Below are positions 41,274 through 51,895 of a stretch of 64,000 nt of DNA, in pieces. This DNA comes from Merluccius polli (taxonomy: Eukaryota; Chordata; Actinopteri; Gadiformes; Merlucciidae), in contig JAOPHQ010000607.1 of NCBI GenBank assembly GCA_030340625.1, positions 1-64,000 of the forward strand, written 5' to 3'. The position numbers and the translations under genes are program-made. Within the stretch, counting starts at the first letter, position 1. The number at the start of each line of letters is the position of its first letter. The notes beneath the pieces were generated by a model, which saw only the letters and a list, made by a program, of their open reading frames with translations, made no database searches and was not told the origin of the DNA.

Positions 41274-42035
41274 AACATGTAATATAGCAGCAGGGATGGA
41301 AGATGGCAGTCAACGATGTGTGCGGGAGGGCGGGGGGACATATGTTCATTTGACATATGTCCTTTCTTTGTTTTCAAGGCTTAAGTTAAGCATTTGCTTT
41401 ATACTTTTTTTTTTTTTTTTAATCTAGGATATAGTTCCCGTTTTATGAAAACTTCAAAGCAACGTTGATTAAAGGGGACAATGGGAAAAGGGGTTGCAGG
41501 AACGGCAGTGAAAGCACGTTAGAAAGGTAACATACAAATAAAGCGCCTATAAAGCCTATTGGAAATATCAGCAACTGATGCAAGAAATATAATATCGCAG
41601 CACACGCGTATGGCCAACCTGTCCTTCCGCCGAGCGCCAGAGAAGAGACCGGAATACACCATAAGGTTTTCCACGCTATAACAAAAAAAAATCATATTGG
41701 GAGGGGACAGCGTAATAAGACAATCATTAGACACCCAGTCGTTAATTGGTAGGAGGGGGGGAGCCCACGTTAATCGATTAGTCGTCGATTAGTGTGATTA
41801 GTGAAAGATGTCAGATTTGGGCTAGTGTTTGTAGCCTACAGTCTCACCTTTTCTCGATGGCATCTATGTTACGGAGGAGCAGCAGGAGGACCTGCTGGCT
41901 GCTCCTGCTGTCCTGGTCGGAGAAGAGGAGGTGGTGGCCGGTGATGCACAGCGTGCCTCTGGCGGACGGGTGGAAAGGCTGGCGCAGCACCACGTCCTGC
42001 ACGTTGGCGGTCCTGATGAGGTCGGAAAACTCCAT
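34768..42035 (-). CDS. mtmr9: Myotubularin-related protein 9 (-like), catalytically inactive
   Basis: Ten exons on the minus strand: 42035-41848, 41037-40926, 40494-40369, 39553-39377, 37412-37195, 36963-36802, 36598-36457, 35717-35497, 35163-35012, 34868-34768. They total 532 aa; human MTMR9 is 549. The N-terminal PH-GRAM domain (ITGHHLLFSD, KCKDLCVLQLDIPGMEQC) leads into the myotubularin phosphatase-like domain (CPSYPPSALVPK, FPVLCYYHRKNG, VIMRSSQPLTGANRKRC, NMDRWLSKLE), then LWEGFFLRW and a short C-terminal helix. The active-site loop reads VHGSEGTDCT: the catalytic Cys is Gly337 and the essential Arg is Cys343, so it is a pseudophosphatase. MTMR9 pairs with active MTMR6/7/8 and raises their phosphoinositide 3-phosphatase activity. 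Its place beside fam167b-lck-hdac1 suggests the paralogue whose human relic is MTMR9LP, so the symbol is approximate. Intron 9 needs a GC donor. Confidence 0.9.
35251..35318. repeat. CT-rich microsatellite
   Basis: A short GT run followed by interrupted (TC)n in the intron between mtmr9-like exons 8 and 9, within 160 nt of the exon 9 acceptor on the sense-strand upstream side. Confidence 0.85.
36366..36440. repeat. CA-rich repeat just past the mtmr9-like exon 7 donor
   Basis: Imperfect CA repeat; on the sense strand a TG tract begins 17 nt after the exon 7 donor at 36457. Confidence 0.85.
36966..37099. repeat. Imperfect CA repeat abutting mtmr9-like exon 6
   Basis: About 130 bp of interrupted CA (with CG, CT and CAT variants). 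On the sense strand this is a TG-rich run ending directly at the TTTCCAG acceptor of exon 6 (36963). Confidence 0.88.
37620..39005 (-). mobile_element. Decayed non-LTR reverse transcriptase in mtmr9-like intron 4
   Basis: On the minus strand a reverse-transcriptase-like protein can be followed from about 39000 to 37620. SAPGPNGIPYKVYKYC leads to AEGCFIP (then a stop at about 38826), KNLFFAILARGL, LWLDLTNVYDTIPHTLVE (palm motif A), a second stop after SIVTG, AINLLVKSAEK, a frameshift, and AFMDDLT near 38275 (motif C with its DD pair). Thumb-like sequence VKSLGK...GLPSKYDAWGYQY...VEGLERRMNTYLRL follows. It resembles RT proteins of fish LINE-type elements. At least two stops and one frameshift show it is dead. 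It inserted in the same orientation as its host intron, and no target-site duplication could be defined. The endonuclease, 5' end and RNA-binding domains were not found. Confidence 0.8.
39892..39929. repeat. Perfect 15-bp hairpin
   Basis: Arms 39892-39906 (CAGTTTACAGCACTG) and 39915-39929 are exact reverse complements around an 8-nt loop, in mtmr9-like intron 3. Confidence 0.85.
39966..40088. repeat. (TG)37 with G-rich tail
   Basis: A TG tract of about 75 bp passes into G-runs and further TGTG/GGTG units in mtmr9-like intron 3. A smaller TG tract lies at about 40215-40240. Confidence 0.9.
41047..41090. repeat. (AC)22 adjoining mtmr9-like exon 2
   Basis: On the sense strand it is a TG tract ending 7 nt before the ACAG acceptor of exon 2 (41037). 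A second interrupted AC repeat lies at 41235-41277. Confidence 0.92.
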
Positions 42036-42419
42036 CACTCGTTAACAAGTCTTGTTCCTCCTCCTCCGCCGAGTTGGGGCTTGATCTGACCTGCAAGTCA
42101 AATGAAATGAAATCACTTCCCTTTTTCTTCTCCACTGTGGTGTTTGAAGCAGAACAATGTCTTATGCGGTTTCAAACTCTTGAATCAATCCACCCCCCCT
42201 GATGCGCAGACAGTGTCTTTTATTTCTGTTTTTGGTTGAATCATAAATGCGGACGGCCCACGTGAAGACGCCTTTTTTTCTACGTGTGTGATCGCAACAA
42301 ATAAGGAAGTCTCTCAGTTTCCTGAGAGTGAAAATGAAACGGCGGCTTGTTATCGGCAACGCGTGGTTGAGCAACTGATGTTTACAGGAAAGTCCCCTCC
42401 TCCGACCTGCATACGGGCC
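42036..42419. other. Divergent interval between the mtmr9-like gene and tRNA-Gly
   Basis: It holds the presumed mtmr9-like promoter and 5' UTR on the minus strand. No TATA box or conserved ORF was recognised. Confidence 0.4.
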
Positions 42420-42490
42420 GCGCCGCTGGTGTAGTGGTATCATGCAAGATTCCCATTCTTGCGACCCGGGTTCGATTCCCGGGCGGCGCA
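42420..42490 (+). tRNA. tRNA-Gly (anticodon CCC)
   Basis: A complete 71-nt cloverleaf. Acceptor arms GCGCCGC (42420-42426) and GCGGCGC (42483-42489) pair fully, with A as discriminator. The anticodon stem CAAGA/TCTTG encloses TTCCCAT, giving anticodon CCC at 42452-42454. The T arm CCGGG/CCCGG encloses TTCGATT. Internal pol III boxes are intact: A box TGGTGTAGTGG and B box GGTTCGATTCC. A TTTT terminator follows at 42496-42499. There is no intron and no encoded CCA. It looks functional. Confidence 0.95.
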
Positions 42491-42948
42491 CGCTGTTTTG
42501 GTGCTGGATGATGCTGGAGATGGAGATGCTGCAACACCGACCACGAGAAAGAGGCTGAGGGCCGTTGCGATTGATGATGACGTTAATTAAATCATTGCAT
42601 TACGCATAGGAGCTTGTTTCTTATTATGGACAGCTGCCGTGTCCACGAACCGTCGGTAGATGGCAGCACTGTCTCAACATCACAGTTACAGGTTTGAAGA
42701 CCTAAGAAGTGGAGCCAGTATTTGCAATAGGATCTCTAAATACATTAAAAAAACATAAATTACAGAAATAAACGGAACTGCCATATTAAAAAAAAAAATC
42801 ATCTGATACGCTACACATTGAGAATTGCGTTTATATGTTTGAAATTATAATAATGACTGCAAATGAGATTGGTTTATTAGAGCTGTAATGTCATCTCATG
42901 TCATTCAAAGTGTGCAGCCTTAATTCAAAGTTAGTCAAACATGTCCAG

Positions 42949-43030
42949 CTCAGCTCAGCTCGGTTCGGCTCGGCTCGGCTTGGGGAATATGGGCGGTCAC
43001 TCGGTCCTCTGGCCCCATCTCTATAAATGA
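42949..43030 (+). promoter_or_regulatory. Likely fam167b promoter: GGCTC-type repeats and TATA box
   Basis: A run of pentamers (CAGCT then CGGCT) occupies about 42949-42982, followed by CTATAAATG with TATAAAT at 43022-43028, about 137 nt upstream of the fam167b start codon. Position and sequence fit a TATA-type core promoter, but no start site is proven. Confidence 0.5.
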
Positions 43031-43164
43031 GCTGAGCAACCCCATTGGCACTTAACATATCCATGTTGCTATCCCAGTGCAGGCACACTGTCATTACGAG
43101 GACACAGTCCAAGTCTCGATCCTGCTCCTGCTGCTGCTTAACGCCACATTGAACTTTCCCATCA

Positions 43165-44168
43165 ATGGATTTTAAAGAGCTGGGAGGAGACGACAGCTCC
43201 TCCGAGGGGGACGCCGAGGACCTGGACAGCGTCAAGGCGCTCACGGAAAAGCTGAAACTGCAAACCCGCAGACCGTCCTACTTTGAATGGCAGGAGAGCC
43301 TGCAGAGCGGCCCCTGGAAGGGAGCCGCGAACGGCGCGGAGGAAAGTGCGGAAGATGCGGCGGCGCTGGACGGAGGCGACGCGCCTCTGCGCCGCGGGAG
43401 CTCAGACCTGGTTGCGCGTAATATCTGTGGCTTTGAAACCATCGACGACGCCTTGGAGTTCATCAGGAAAGAGCTGGTAAGCAAATTAAAGTTGTGTCTT
43501 GTCGAAAAATATCCGGGTAAATAATTTTACCCGGATATTATTTTTCTTTGGTAAATAAAGCTACCCATGAGCCTTGTTTGTTTTCCTGTCAGGGAGTCCT
43601 ATGTCGTGGCTGTCTTCACATCGCATGCAACAGGCCAACTAATGGCAGCATGAAAAATAATTGGCCAAGATAAGAAAGCAATTTGCAACATTTGATAATG
43701 AAGTATTAGTATTTAGAGGAAATTCACCCCCAAAAGGGGCCATGTCATCATTCCAATAACTTGTGTTGAGGATGCTGCTGCTGATGCTGCTGCTGATGAT
43801 GCTCCTGCTGCCCTTGCTGTTGCTGATGATAACGATGGTAATGAGGACGACGATGACAACAATGATTCCCAAATGTCTCTAACGTCCTCCTCATCTCCCC
43901 ACAGAGGGAAATGCAGATGCAGGACAACCGCCTGGCTCGCCAGCTCATCCGCCTGCGCACGGAGATCCACCGGCTGAAGGTGGAGCAGGTGTGCCACCGC
44001 CACAAGGAGATGCTGGACAATGCCACCTACGAGCTGGAGGAGTGCGGAGAGGAGTCGGACCTGCTCTGCGACATCCCCATGAAAGCCGCCTTCGCCCTCT
44101 CTACCCCGCTCAAACATCTGGGACTGACCAAGATGAACATCAACTCCCGGCGTTTCTCGCTGTGCTAA
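43165..44168 (+). CDS. fam167b: FAM167 family protein, FAM167B-like
   Basis: Two coding exons, 43165-43476 and 43905-44168, join in phase (EFIRKEL|REMQMQD) to 191 aa. Family hallmarks are DSVKALTEKLKLQTRRPSYFEWQ near the N-terminus, ICGFETIDDALEFIRKEL, a predicted coiled coil (RLARQLIRLRTEIHRLKVEQ), and the conserved C-terminus GLTKMNINSRRFSLC. Human FAM167A (DIORA-1) is reported to activate non-canonical NF-kB signalling; for FAM167B little is established, so no function is claimed. Assignment to B rests on the DSVKALT...LQTRRPSY and ICGF strings and on the neighbours lck and hdac1, which flank FAM167B in human 1p35. The middle of exon 1 is poorly conserved and acidic. Confidence 0.9.
43765..43862. 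repeat. CTG/GAT trinucleotide-rich stretch in the fam167b intron
   Basis: Interrupted CTG, ATG and GAC triplets fill the last 140 bp before the exon 2 acceptor. Confidence 0.7.
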
Positions 44169-47100
44169 GGTTTCACCACCACCACCACCACCATTTGGCC
44201 TCAATAGATAGATTGATTGGAGGTGTGTTATGGTGATAGATATTGTTGAAGTACAGGTGAATTCATCAAGTGTGTGGTTTGACATGCATGGAATAAGCAA
44301 ATCCTTACAGGTAGCTATGCACCCTTCGCCAAGGAATGGCCTGAAACAGTCTGCACTGCTTGTGTGTCCAGTGCAGCTAGAAAAGAATTGGCCATGGCCA
44401 CTTGGCCAAGGTGAAATGATAGAGTTTACAGCATAAAAGTACATTTGACTTTTAAATGACTAGCAAAACAGCAAAAACATTTTTTTGTAAAACCAAACGT
44501 AGTTAAAAGATAGGACACACAGGAATGTATTGCTTTTCCACACCAGCACGTTGACTGATGTTCTCAGGGTAACTTCACGGTTGCATCACAGATGTGTTGT
44601 TATTTTGTCTAACCAGCAGACAGAAAACGCAACCATCCTGTCTGGGCCTCATCGAGGCGAAACCGTCCACAGATACCATCCTCGTTTTTTTTTTTTTGTT
44701 TTAATCTTGAGAATCTGTGAGTTTGAGATCCTCTCCAAACAGGATGTGAGGGATCACGTTCCACAGTTCTCACACCTCGTCTTCTCAGACCAAAAATAAC
44801 AGCGATCCATAGGGTCATCGTAGCTATGATATGGCCCCATGAGAGGTTGTGCTCTGTGGAAACAATTTCCATGACAACATCCAGATGTTGGCGCGAGCAC
44901 AAATTTCACATACACATTGTATTATGTCGTTACAGTAGGCTATAATACAGGAAGCCTTTTTCATGTATATTATTTTTATCCCGAGAAAAAATAGATAATT
45001 GAGAGATATATCAATCGATATATCAATTTGAAAGATATTAAAGGAGGGTTATGGTTTGTGGAGTAATATGTCAAAATTCAATTATTCCTCCATGCAAAAT
45101 AAAAAGAAGAAGTAGGTCTAGTAGGGCTTAGCGTCTCCTCTCTAGACCTAGACAAATGATGTTGCGCATGTGGGCCCGCAGGTCGCCCAGGAAAGGAAAT
45201 CAAAGGTGTTTCACATCCTTTTGAAAACAACATTAAACTGAAAAGACTTAATTAAAACATCCGTAACACTGTAAATGAATGTATTCACATTTTTATGTCA
45301 TTTTATTCTGTTCCATAAAACCAGTACTCGTATGTACTAGTATGGGCCAATAGCACGCTATATATTTTTTTATTAACTGGCAATGTAGATATAAACTGTT
45401 GATTATTAAAGCCTTGAAAATAATATGGGCCTTTTGTCTCTGTCTCTTTGTTGTTATCTAGGTTAACTGGCTTGATTTGACTGTAATTCACCCACATACT
45501 ATTTGTTTAGATCTATACGTCCTGAAGTCACCATCCACAATGGTGTCTCCTTTCCTTTTATTAGATCTTATCCTCCTGGTACCGTATCATTGGTGCTGAT
45601 ATGGTGCCAAATACTGCTATCATACATACAAAAAGGCAAAAAACTAGAAACGTAATACACCATTGTAACATGCAACTAGAGCACAGCAAAAAAACAACAT
45701 CTAAACAGAAGATGTGACATGTTTCTGCTGCCCACGTGGCCTGGAGGCTGGTGCCACGATATGAGCGGTGACTTAGAAGTGGTGTGGTGTCGTATGAGGT
45801 GGGCGTTCAGAGTGGAAGTCAGCCCCCCGAGGCTGCGTGTCAATGGGCTGTCTTCCCCGTGTCCCTCATGAGGCCCACGCCGAGCCCTGCAGAACAAGAG
45901 AAGTTGTGTAACATTTCCTCAGCGTGAGAATGTACTGTATAGCAGTCCCAATCTCACCTTAGAAGCTTAGATGTGTTCATTAGGAATGAAATCAGCGATT
46001 CATTTCAGTTTCAAATCTGATTTCATAGACATTTCATTGACATAGTAGACATTTCTGGTCTGAATCTGAATCCTCTCAAATAGCATGTGCACTCAAATAG
46101 CTGGTCTATGTAACTATCCATTTCAGCAAATCTCACATGTAGGCCTATTGGTTATTTGCATAATGCATTAATCCCCTGACAGAAACATGCCATTCATGCT
46201 CAGTGTGCATCAATAAGCATCGAGAAAACTACGCTTGTTGACTTGACCTGAAACCAGTCGGCACCTGCAACAAGAGACAAACTGTGGGGGAGCTGGAAAG
46301 TGTTTTACGTTCGTTATGATCTCAGACTGTGTGAATGGGATTTCCAACCGCATGTAAAAGTGGTCACATCTGTAGAATAAAGGAAAAAAGGGGAGACCCT
46401 TTGTGAAGGCATGCAGTGTATCTGTAATACATGCAGTGTGTGTCAATGCATGCGTCACATGCAAGAAGAACCATTCTAAAGGGGAAGAAACACGTACAAA
46501 TGATGTGAAATGGTGATCAAGACACAGTATCCCATCAAAAATGACAATGACAATATTGAATATACTGTTGAAGCCAGAAACTCAACACATTTTCTATGGG
46601 CCTACATCCTCTCAATGTTGATGATGGAAAATCTCATGAAGTTAACTCAAGTGGTTTCGTAGATGGGGAGTGTGTAAGCTGTGGCAATCATCTCAGTCCC
46701 TATTTCTGTGTAGACTCTCTGCAAGGTTTGGACTGGCTTCCTGTAAATGGTGCTCTAAACCAGCAACTCTGTCACCACAGACATCCTCCTATAGCAATGA
46801 CAGCACACACACACACGCCATGTAACAACACACTATTTGACATTGGACATGTATTCATGAGCGTATAGATTTCGGTTTGGAAGTATTGTGGTTAAGCACA
46901 GTATATTGTCAATTTGCTTCAGTAGTCCAATATTGCCTGGAACAGAGCCCTCCTGAACTGTTTTAAAGCCAATGCTAATGTTCCCAGCACTCACATGCAG
47001 CTGCAGCACGCACACCTGCTAGCAGCGTGCAGAGCAACCTTTCAACGACAGGAAGCTGGTAGCTATCCCTCCACCAGACTAAATATGTCTGCAGTGTGTG

Positions 47101-48419
47101 GTGTGGTGTGGTGTGTGTGTGTGTGAGTGTGTGATTGTGTGTGTGTTTATTTGTATGTGTGAGAAAGAGAGATAGAGTGAGAAGGAGGGAGAGAGCGAGA
47201 GAGAGAGAGAGAAGAGAGATTAGACATGCATCAGAATTCATTGTTATGTTGACAGACATCTCCATCATACCCTATCAGATTTATTTTTGGGCAGTAGGAA
47301 CTTATTTTAGTTTAACAATACAATGTGTGATGTCATTTAGTCATGGATACTACTGCTAAAGAAATCTGAAATCATTGACAACTGAAGAGAACATTTAATC
47401 CAAGAGGTGAGTGTAAACAAGATACCGGGCCATGTATGATCCACTTATATAAAGCAACAGTTAATTAAAGCAACCAAATCATTCGGCAGAATATACAGAT
47501 TTTATAGTTTATGTGAATCAAAAATGTATATATTTTTTGTCAACTAAGTAGCATATCATTTGCTATTAAGATGGTAGTTTAGTAAATGTTATGTAATATG
47601 AATCTTTAACTGAAATTCATTCATAAATCCGACGACAGATTATGTAATAATTTGTAGTGGAAAGTCTAACATTACATCATGGCAAACGATTTCTTTTTTT
47701 TGGTCACATATTATTACGGAAGAACAACCTTAATGTCACAAGTTAAGCGATAAGCCAGGTGTTTCTTTTGTTTGTTTGTGGAAGTACTAATAATACTTTG
47801 GCAAACAAGCAACAGTTTGGTATGGCCTATTCAACCACGGCCATAAGGTGAACATGAAAAGGCTGCTGAAAGGGTCAGATTGCAGATACAAATCGGTGGT
47901 TCACTCAGGGTCTTCGTCTTTGAATCGTCTCTTTGGGTCTCTCAGGCACAACGGGGAGTTGTTACCGCCGAGCCAAATCCTCCTGCATTTTTCTCACGGC
48001 TTTTTGGGGCCTTTGGGACAGACGGCGACTGTAATTTAGCCCACTGACCCGGTTACATGAGTGGGCCGCTGAGGAGCCAGGGAAAGCTGTTTCATGCAGC
48101 TTGGCGGTGTAAAACACAGAGCTCAGCACATTTAGAACACAGATTACACAAGATTACAATACTTTGAATGACTTAGTATAAAACCCAGATCCGAATGTGA
48201 ATGCAAATGCGAGAACTCCAACCCTGACGCTGACCATTGTGCTAAAGATTTGAATAAATGAATTATAAAGAAAATGTGTATGTGCCCATGTGTGTGTGTG
48301 TGCATGCGTGTGTACGTGCATGCGTGTGTACGTGCGTGTATGTATGTGAATATGACGGTAATAGTGACGTTTTGTCTAAAACCCTGATTTGAACTTCCTA
48401 AAACCTTCCAGTTTAAAAG
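44169..48419. other. fam167b-lck intergenic region
   Basis: It contains the fam167b 3' UTR and the lck upstream region. No ORF with recognisable homology was found. Visible elements are a poly-T run near 44687-44697, a TG/GA compound tract at about 47095-47215, and TG-rich repeats at about 48285-48345. Any lck 5' non-coding exon or T-cell promoter must lie here but was not recognised. Confidence 0.5.
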
Positions 48420-48534
48420 ATGGGATGTAACTGCAGTTCAGATTATTCTAACGATGACTGGGTGGAGCACTTGGACGATGAATTCTGTGAACACTGCACC
48501 TGTCCAGGGCCTTCCCAGTCAGGCAATCAAGTAA

Positions 48535-48566
<32 letters not shown>

Positions 48567-49617
48567 GCGTGTGCGTGTGCGTGTGCGTGCGTGTGTGTGT
48601 GTGGGGGGGGGTGCATGTGCATCCACCCTTTGCACACGTCCAGTTTAAATATGAATTCATGCTACCATAGTCCTTTGCAGTGGCCCATGTGTAATTATAA
48701 GGTGTGGCTTGCTGTGTTTATTTGAGTCATGTGTTACCAGTCATATGCCAGTTAAAATTGTGTTGACATGGTACATGGTAAGTCATCCAGGAATGAATGT
48801 AACATTTTCTTCCAGCCTCATTAATTAAAGCGTATCATTACGATCTACACCACACACCCTGTCCTGTAGCACATGCAGCACGCTGCTTTCAGTTTCCATG
48901 CTTATTCCGACGACATTTCAATTGCATAACAGAACAGGAAGTTGCCTTTTGTTCTTGTAATTAATTAGGAGGGCATCTATTCCCGTAAGGTTTTGTCGAT
49001 TTCCCCCACACCATACTTTATACTTGTATTTGGCTAGCGGAGAATAGAGGAGAATAACATGTGTGCCCCGCAATGCTGGGAGACCTGTTGTGTATGAACA
49101 AAACAAAACAACTACAAAAAGAAAGACAAACAGAGACAGACAAAAAGAATTGTCTACTTGTTATGTATTCCCTATGTACTATGTTATGTTTCTGTATCAC
49201 CTTATGTATTTTCTCGACCAGTACACGGATGAGCTGATTCCATACCCATCACAGTATACCCCGCCTACATCCCCTTTACCAGGTAATGTGAGACACTGTG
49301 TATGTGTGTGTGTGTGTGCTTACACCCTATATTTTTTTGGTGTAAAACAAAACCTCAACCTGACAGCCGACACCCTCTTCCCTGACACTGTTTTCCATAC
49401 ACCTGTTTTCAACTGCGTCAGTCTTGAAGCGAAGCTAATCATATTTCTGCCTTTTCTTCCTCTCTCTTTCTCTTGACCATGAACCCTATAAAGGCTTGAG
49501 GGTATTACTTTACACATATTGTCAGTTATGTCTACCTAACAGTACTTACTTTGTGTGTTTTTCTCCCTACAGTTACCCTAGCAACGCTGGTTATGTTTTG
49601 TCTGTTTGTATATGTAC

Positions 49618-49652
<35 letters not shown>

Positions 49653-51831
49653 TTTGTGCGTATGTGCGTGCGTGCGTGTGTGTGTGTGTGTGTGTGTGTG
49701 CGTGCATGTGTGTGAGCACGATCTTTATTGATTTAATTTGGTGGAATTACCCTTTTTCTTTTCAAAAGCCATTCTATTTATTTCACAGACAACATTGTCA
49801 TGGCGATATACAGCTATGCACCCACTCACTCAGAAGACCTGGGCTTTGAGAAGGGAGACAACCTCAAGATCCTTAACAAGTAGGCATATTAATATATTGT
49901 CGAAATTCCTTTGTCAAAGTCAAAGTCAAAAGTCAAAGTCAGCTTTAATACACCAGACATACAAAGAATCGAGAGAACGTTTCTCATTCACTCACAGTGA
50001 AACAGATAAAGTGCACAGGCACAACAGATAAGACAATTCTAAATTTAAACATTCAAATTCACAACAGACAATAAAATATAAAATATACAATACTATAAAA
50101 TATACAACTTATACAATACTTATGGTAGTGCAAAAGGGCAGATGGTAATGGCAGCAGAAAAAAATGTAAAAATATATTTGTAACAGTAACAGTGCAAAAG
50201 AACTGTCAGTACAAAAACAGTAAATAAATAAATAGCAGCCAATTTTAATCTATGTGGTATGTTGTGATCAATAATCCACTTATTGATATGGTTGTCTTTC
50301 GTAATAGGTTTAAAACAACAAAAAACCAAAAGGAATGGCCTAACAGAACATGGGTCTAGCTTTTTTTGTCTTTGCAGCAGAATGTGCATTTAATCTCATG
50401 CATGGGGAATGTGCCCCGCAGACAAAGAAATACACATGAGCCTGCTACTCGTATCAAATTGTTGCCCAAATCTAAGGGCACTTGTGTCCATGTATAATGT
50501 GGCATCTATCCATGCGTGCATCACCCTCATGTTCTTGTTCCTGTCTTGTGTTGGTTACCAGGAATGACCCAGAGTGGTACATGGCAGAGTCTCTTATCAC
50601 AGGCCAGAAGGGCTTCATCCCATTCAACTTCATCGCCACCATGAACACAATGGAGACTGAGCCGTATGTCAAACAGGAAATCTGCGCTTCACTCAGCTCA
50701 ACAAGTCGTACACAATTGTGACACCTTCTCACCTAATGCACGCTTGTGACGCAGCTATGGACCCATAGGGGAAAGGATGTGGTTAGCCTGGGAGTAAAGC
50801 AATGTGACTCATTTTCTTTATTTTGGCAATAGGTGGTTCTTCGCAAATCTCTCTAGAAATGATGCCATCAGGCTCCTGCTGGCTCCAGGAAACACGCAGG
50901 GCTCCTTCCTGATCCGAGAGAGTGAGACCACTGCAGGTTAGTTTGTCTTCCCTTTCCTGCTCCCAAACATGTTATCATAAAAATAAAAATAAAAACCCTC
51001 TATATATGAATCCCGAGAGAGAGAGTCCTTTTCCTCAACATCATACCTGTAGGTGGCACACACATGCTCGCACACACACACACAGACACACACATACGCT
51101 CGCATGCACACTCACTATGGGAGGTTAAAAGGGTCACAGGGGGCTAGACACACGTACGTATGTTTGTTTGATTATTTACTAAAAGTCCCACATGTATGTA
51201 TGTATGTAAGTACGTCTGTGTGTGATGAGTACAACTCAGCATGCAGACCGCACATTTGTGCGCACGTGTGACTCCTAAACACAGGCGTGCGTGTGTACGT
51301 ACGTCTGCGTGCACATTCTGCATCATGCACATGCACACGCGCGTTCGCATGTGTATCATCATTAAACGTGTAGCCTTAAGTGGACTAGATAGACCTTTCC
51401 AGGTAATCAATCAATGGAACTAGAATAATAATAGGCCTATTAATAATTATAGGCTAATAATATTAGTCTATTATTAATTGTTTTTTGTTTTAGCTGTATT
51501 GTCATCCGTTCTTTGTTTTTTTTAATCCATTCAGGCGCTCCTCTGTGTTATAGGAACATGAATTAATAGGCCTATTATTATCCTAGTTTCATTGATTGAT
51601 TACCTGGAAAGGTCTATTTAGTCAATTTAAGGCTACATAAATGACGAAAACAGATAAAACAACAATAATGATACACGTGCGCACACGCGTGTACATGTGC
51701 ATGATGCAGAATGCACACACAGACGTACGTACGTACAGACACGTGGGACTTTTAGTCAATAATCACACAAACATACGTATGTGTGTCTAGTCCCCCGTGA
51801 CCCTTCTCACCCTCCATACACTCACACACAG

Positions 51832-51895
<64 letters not shown>

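Noticed and set aside
42162..42491. Minus-strand 109-aa ORF over the tRNA gene
   Set aside because: Its first 25 residues are the antisense of the tRNA-Gly; such 'MRRPGIEPGSQEW' peptides are a known artefact of antisense tRNA translation.
43165..44168. Assignment as FAM167A
   Set aside because: The C-terminus is shared by both paralogues, but the N-terminal strings and lck/hdac1 linkage fit FAM167B better.
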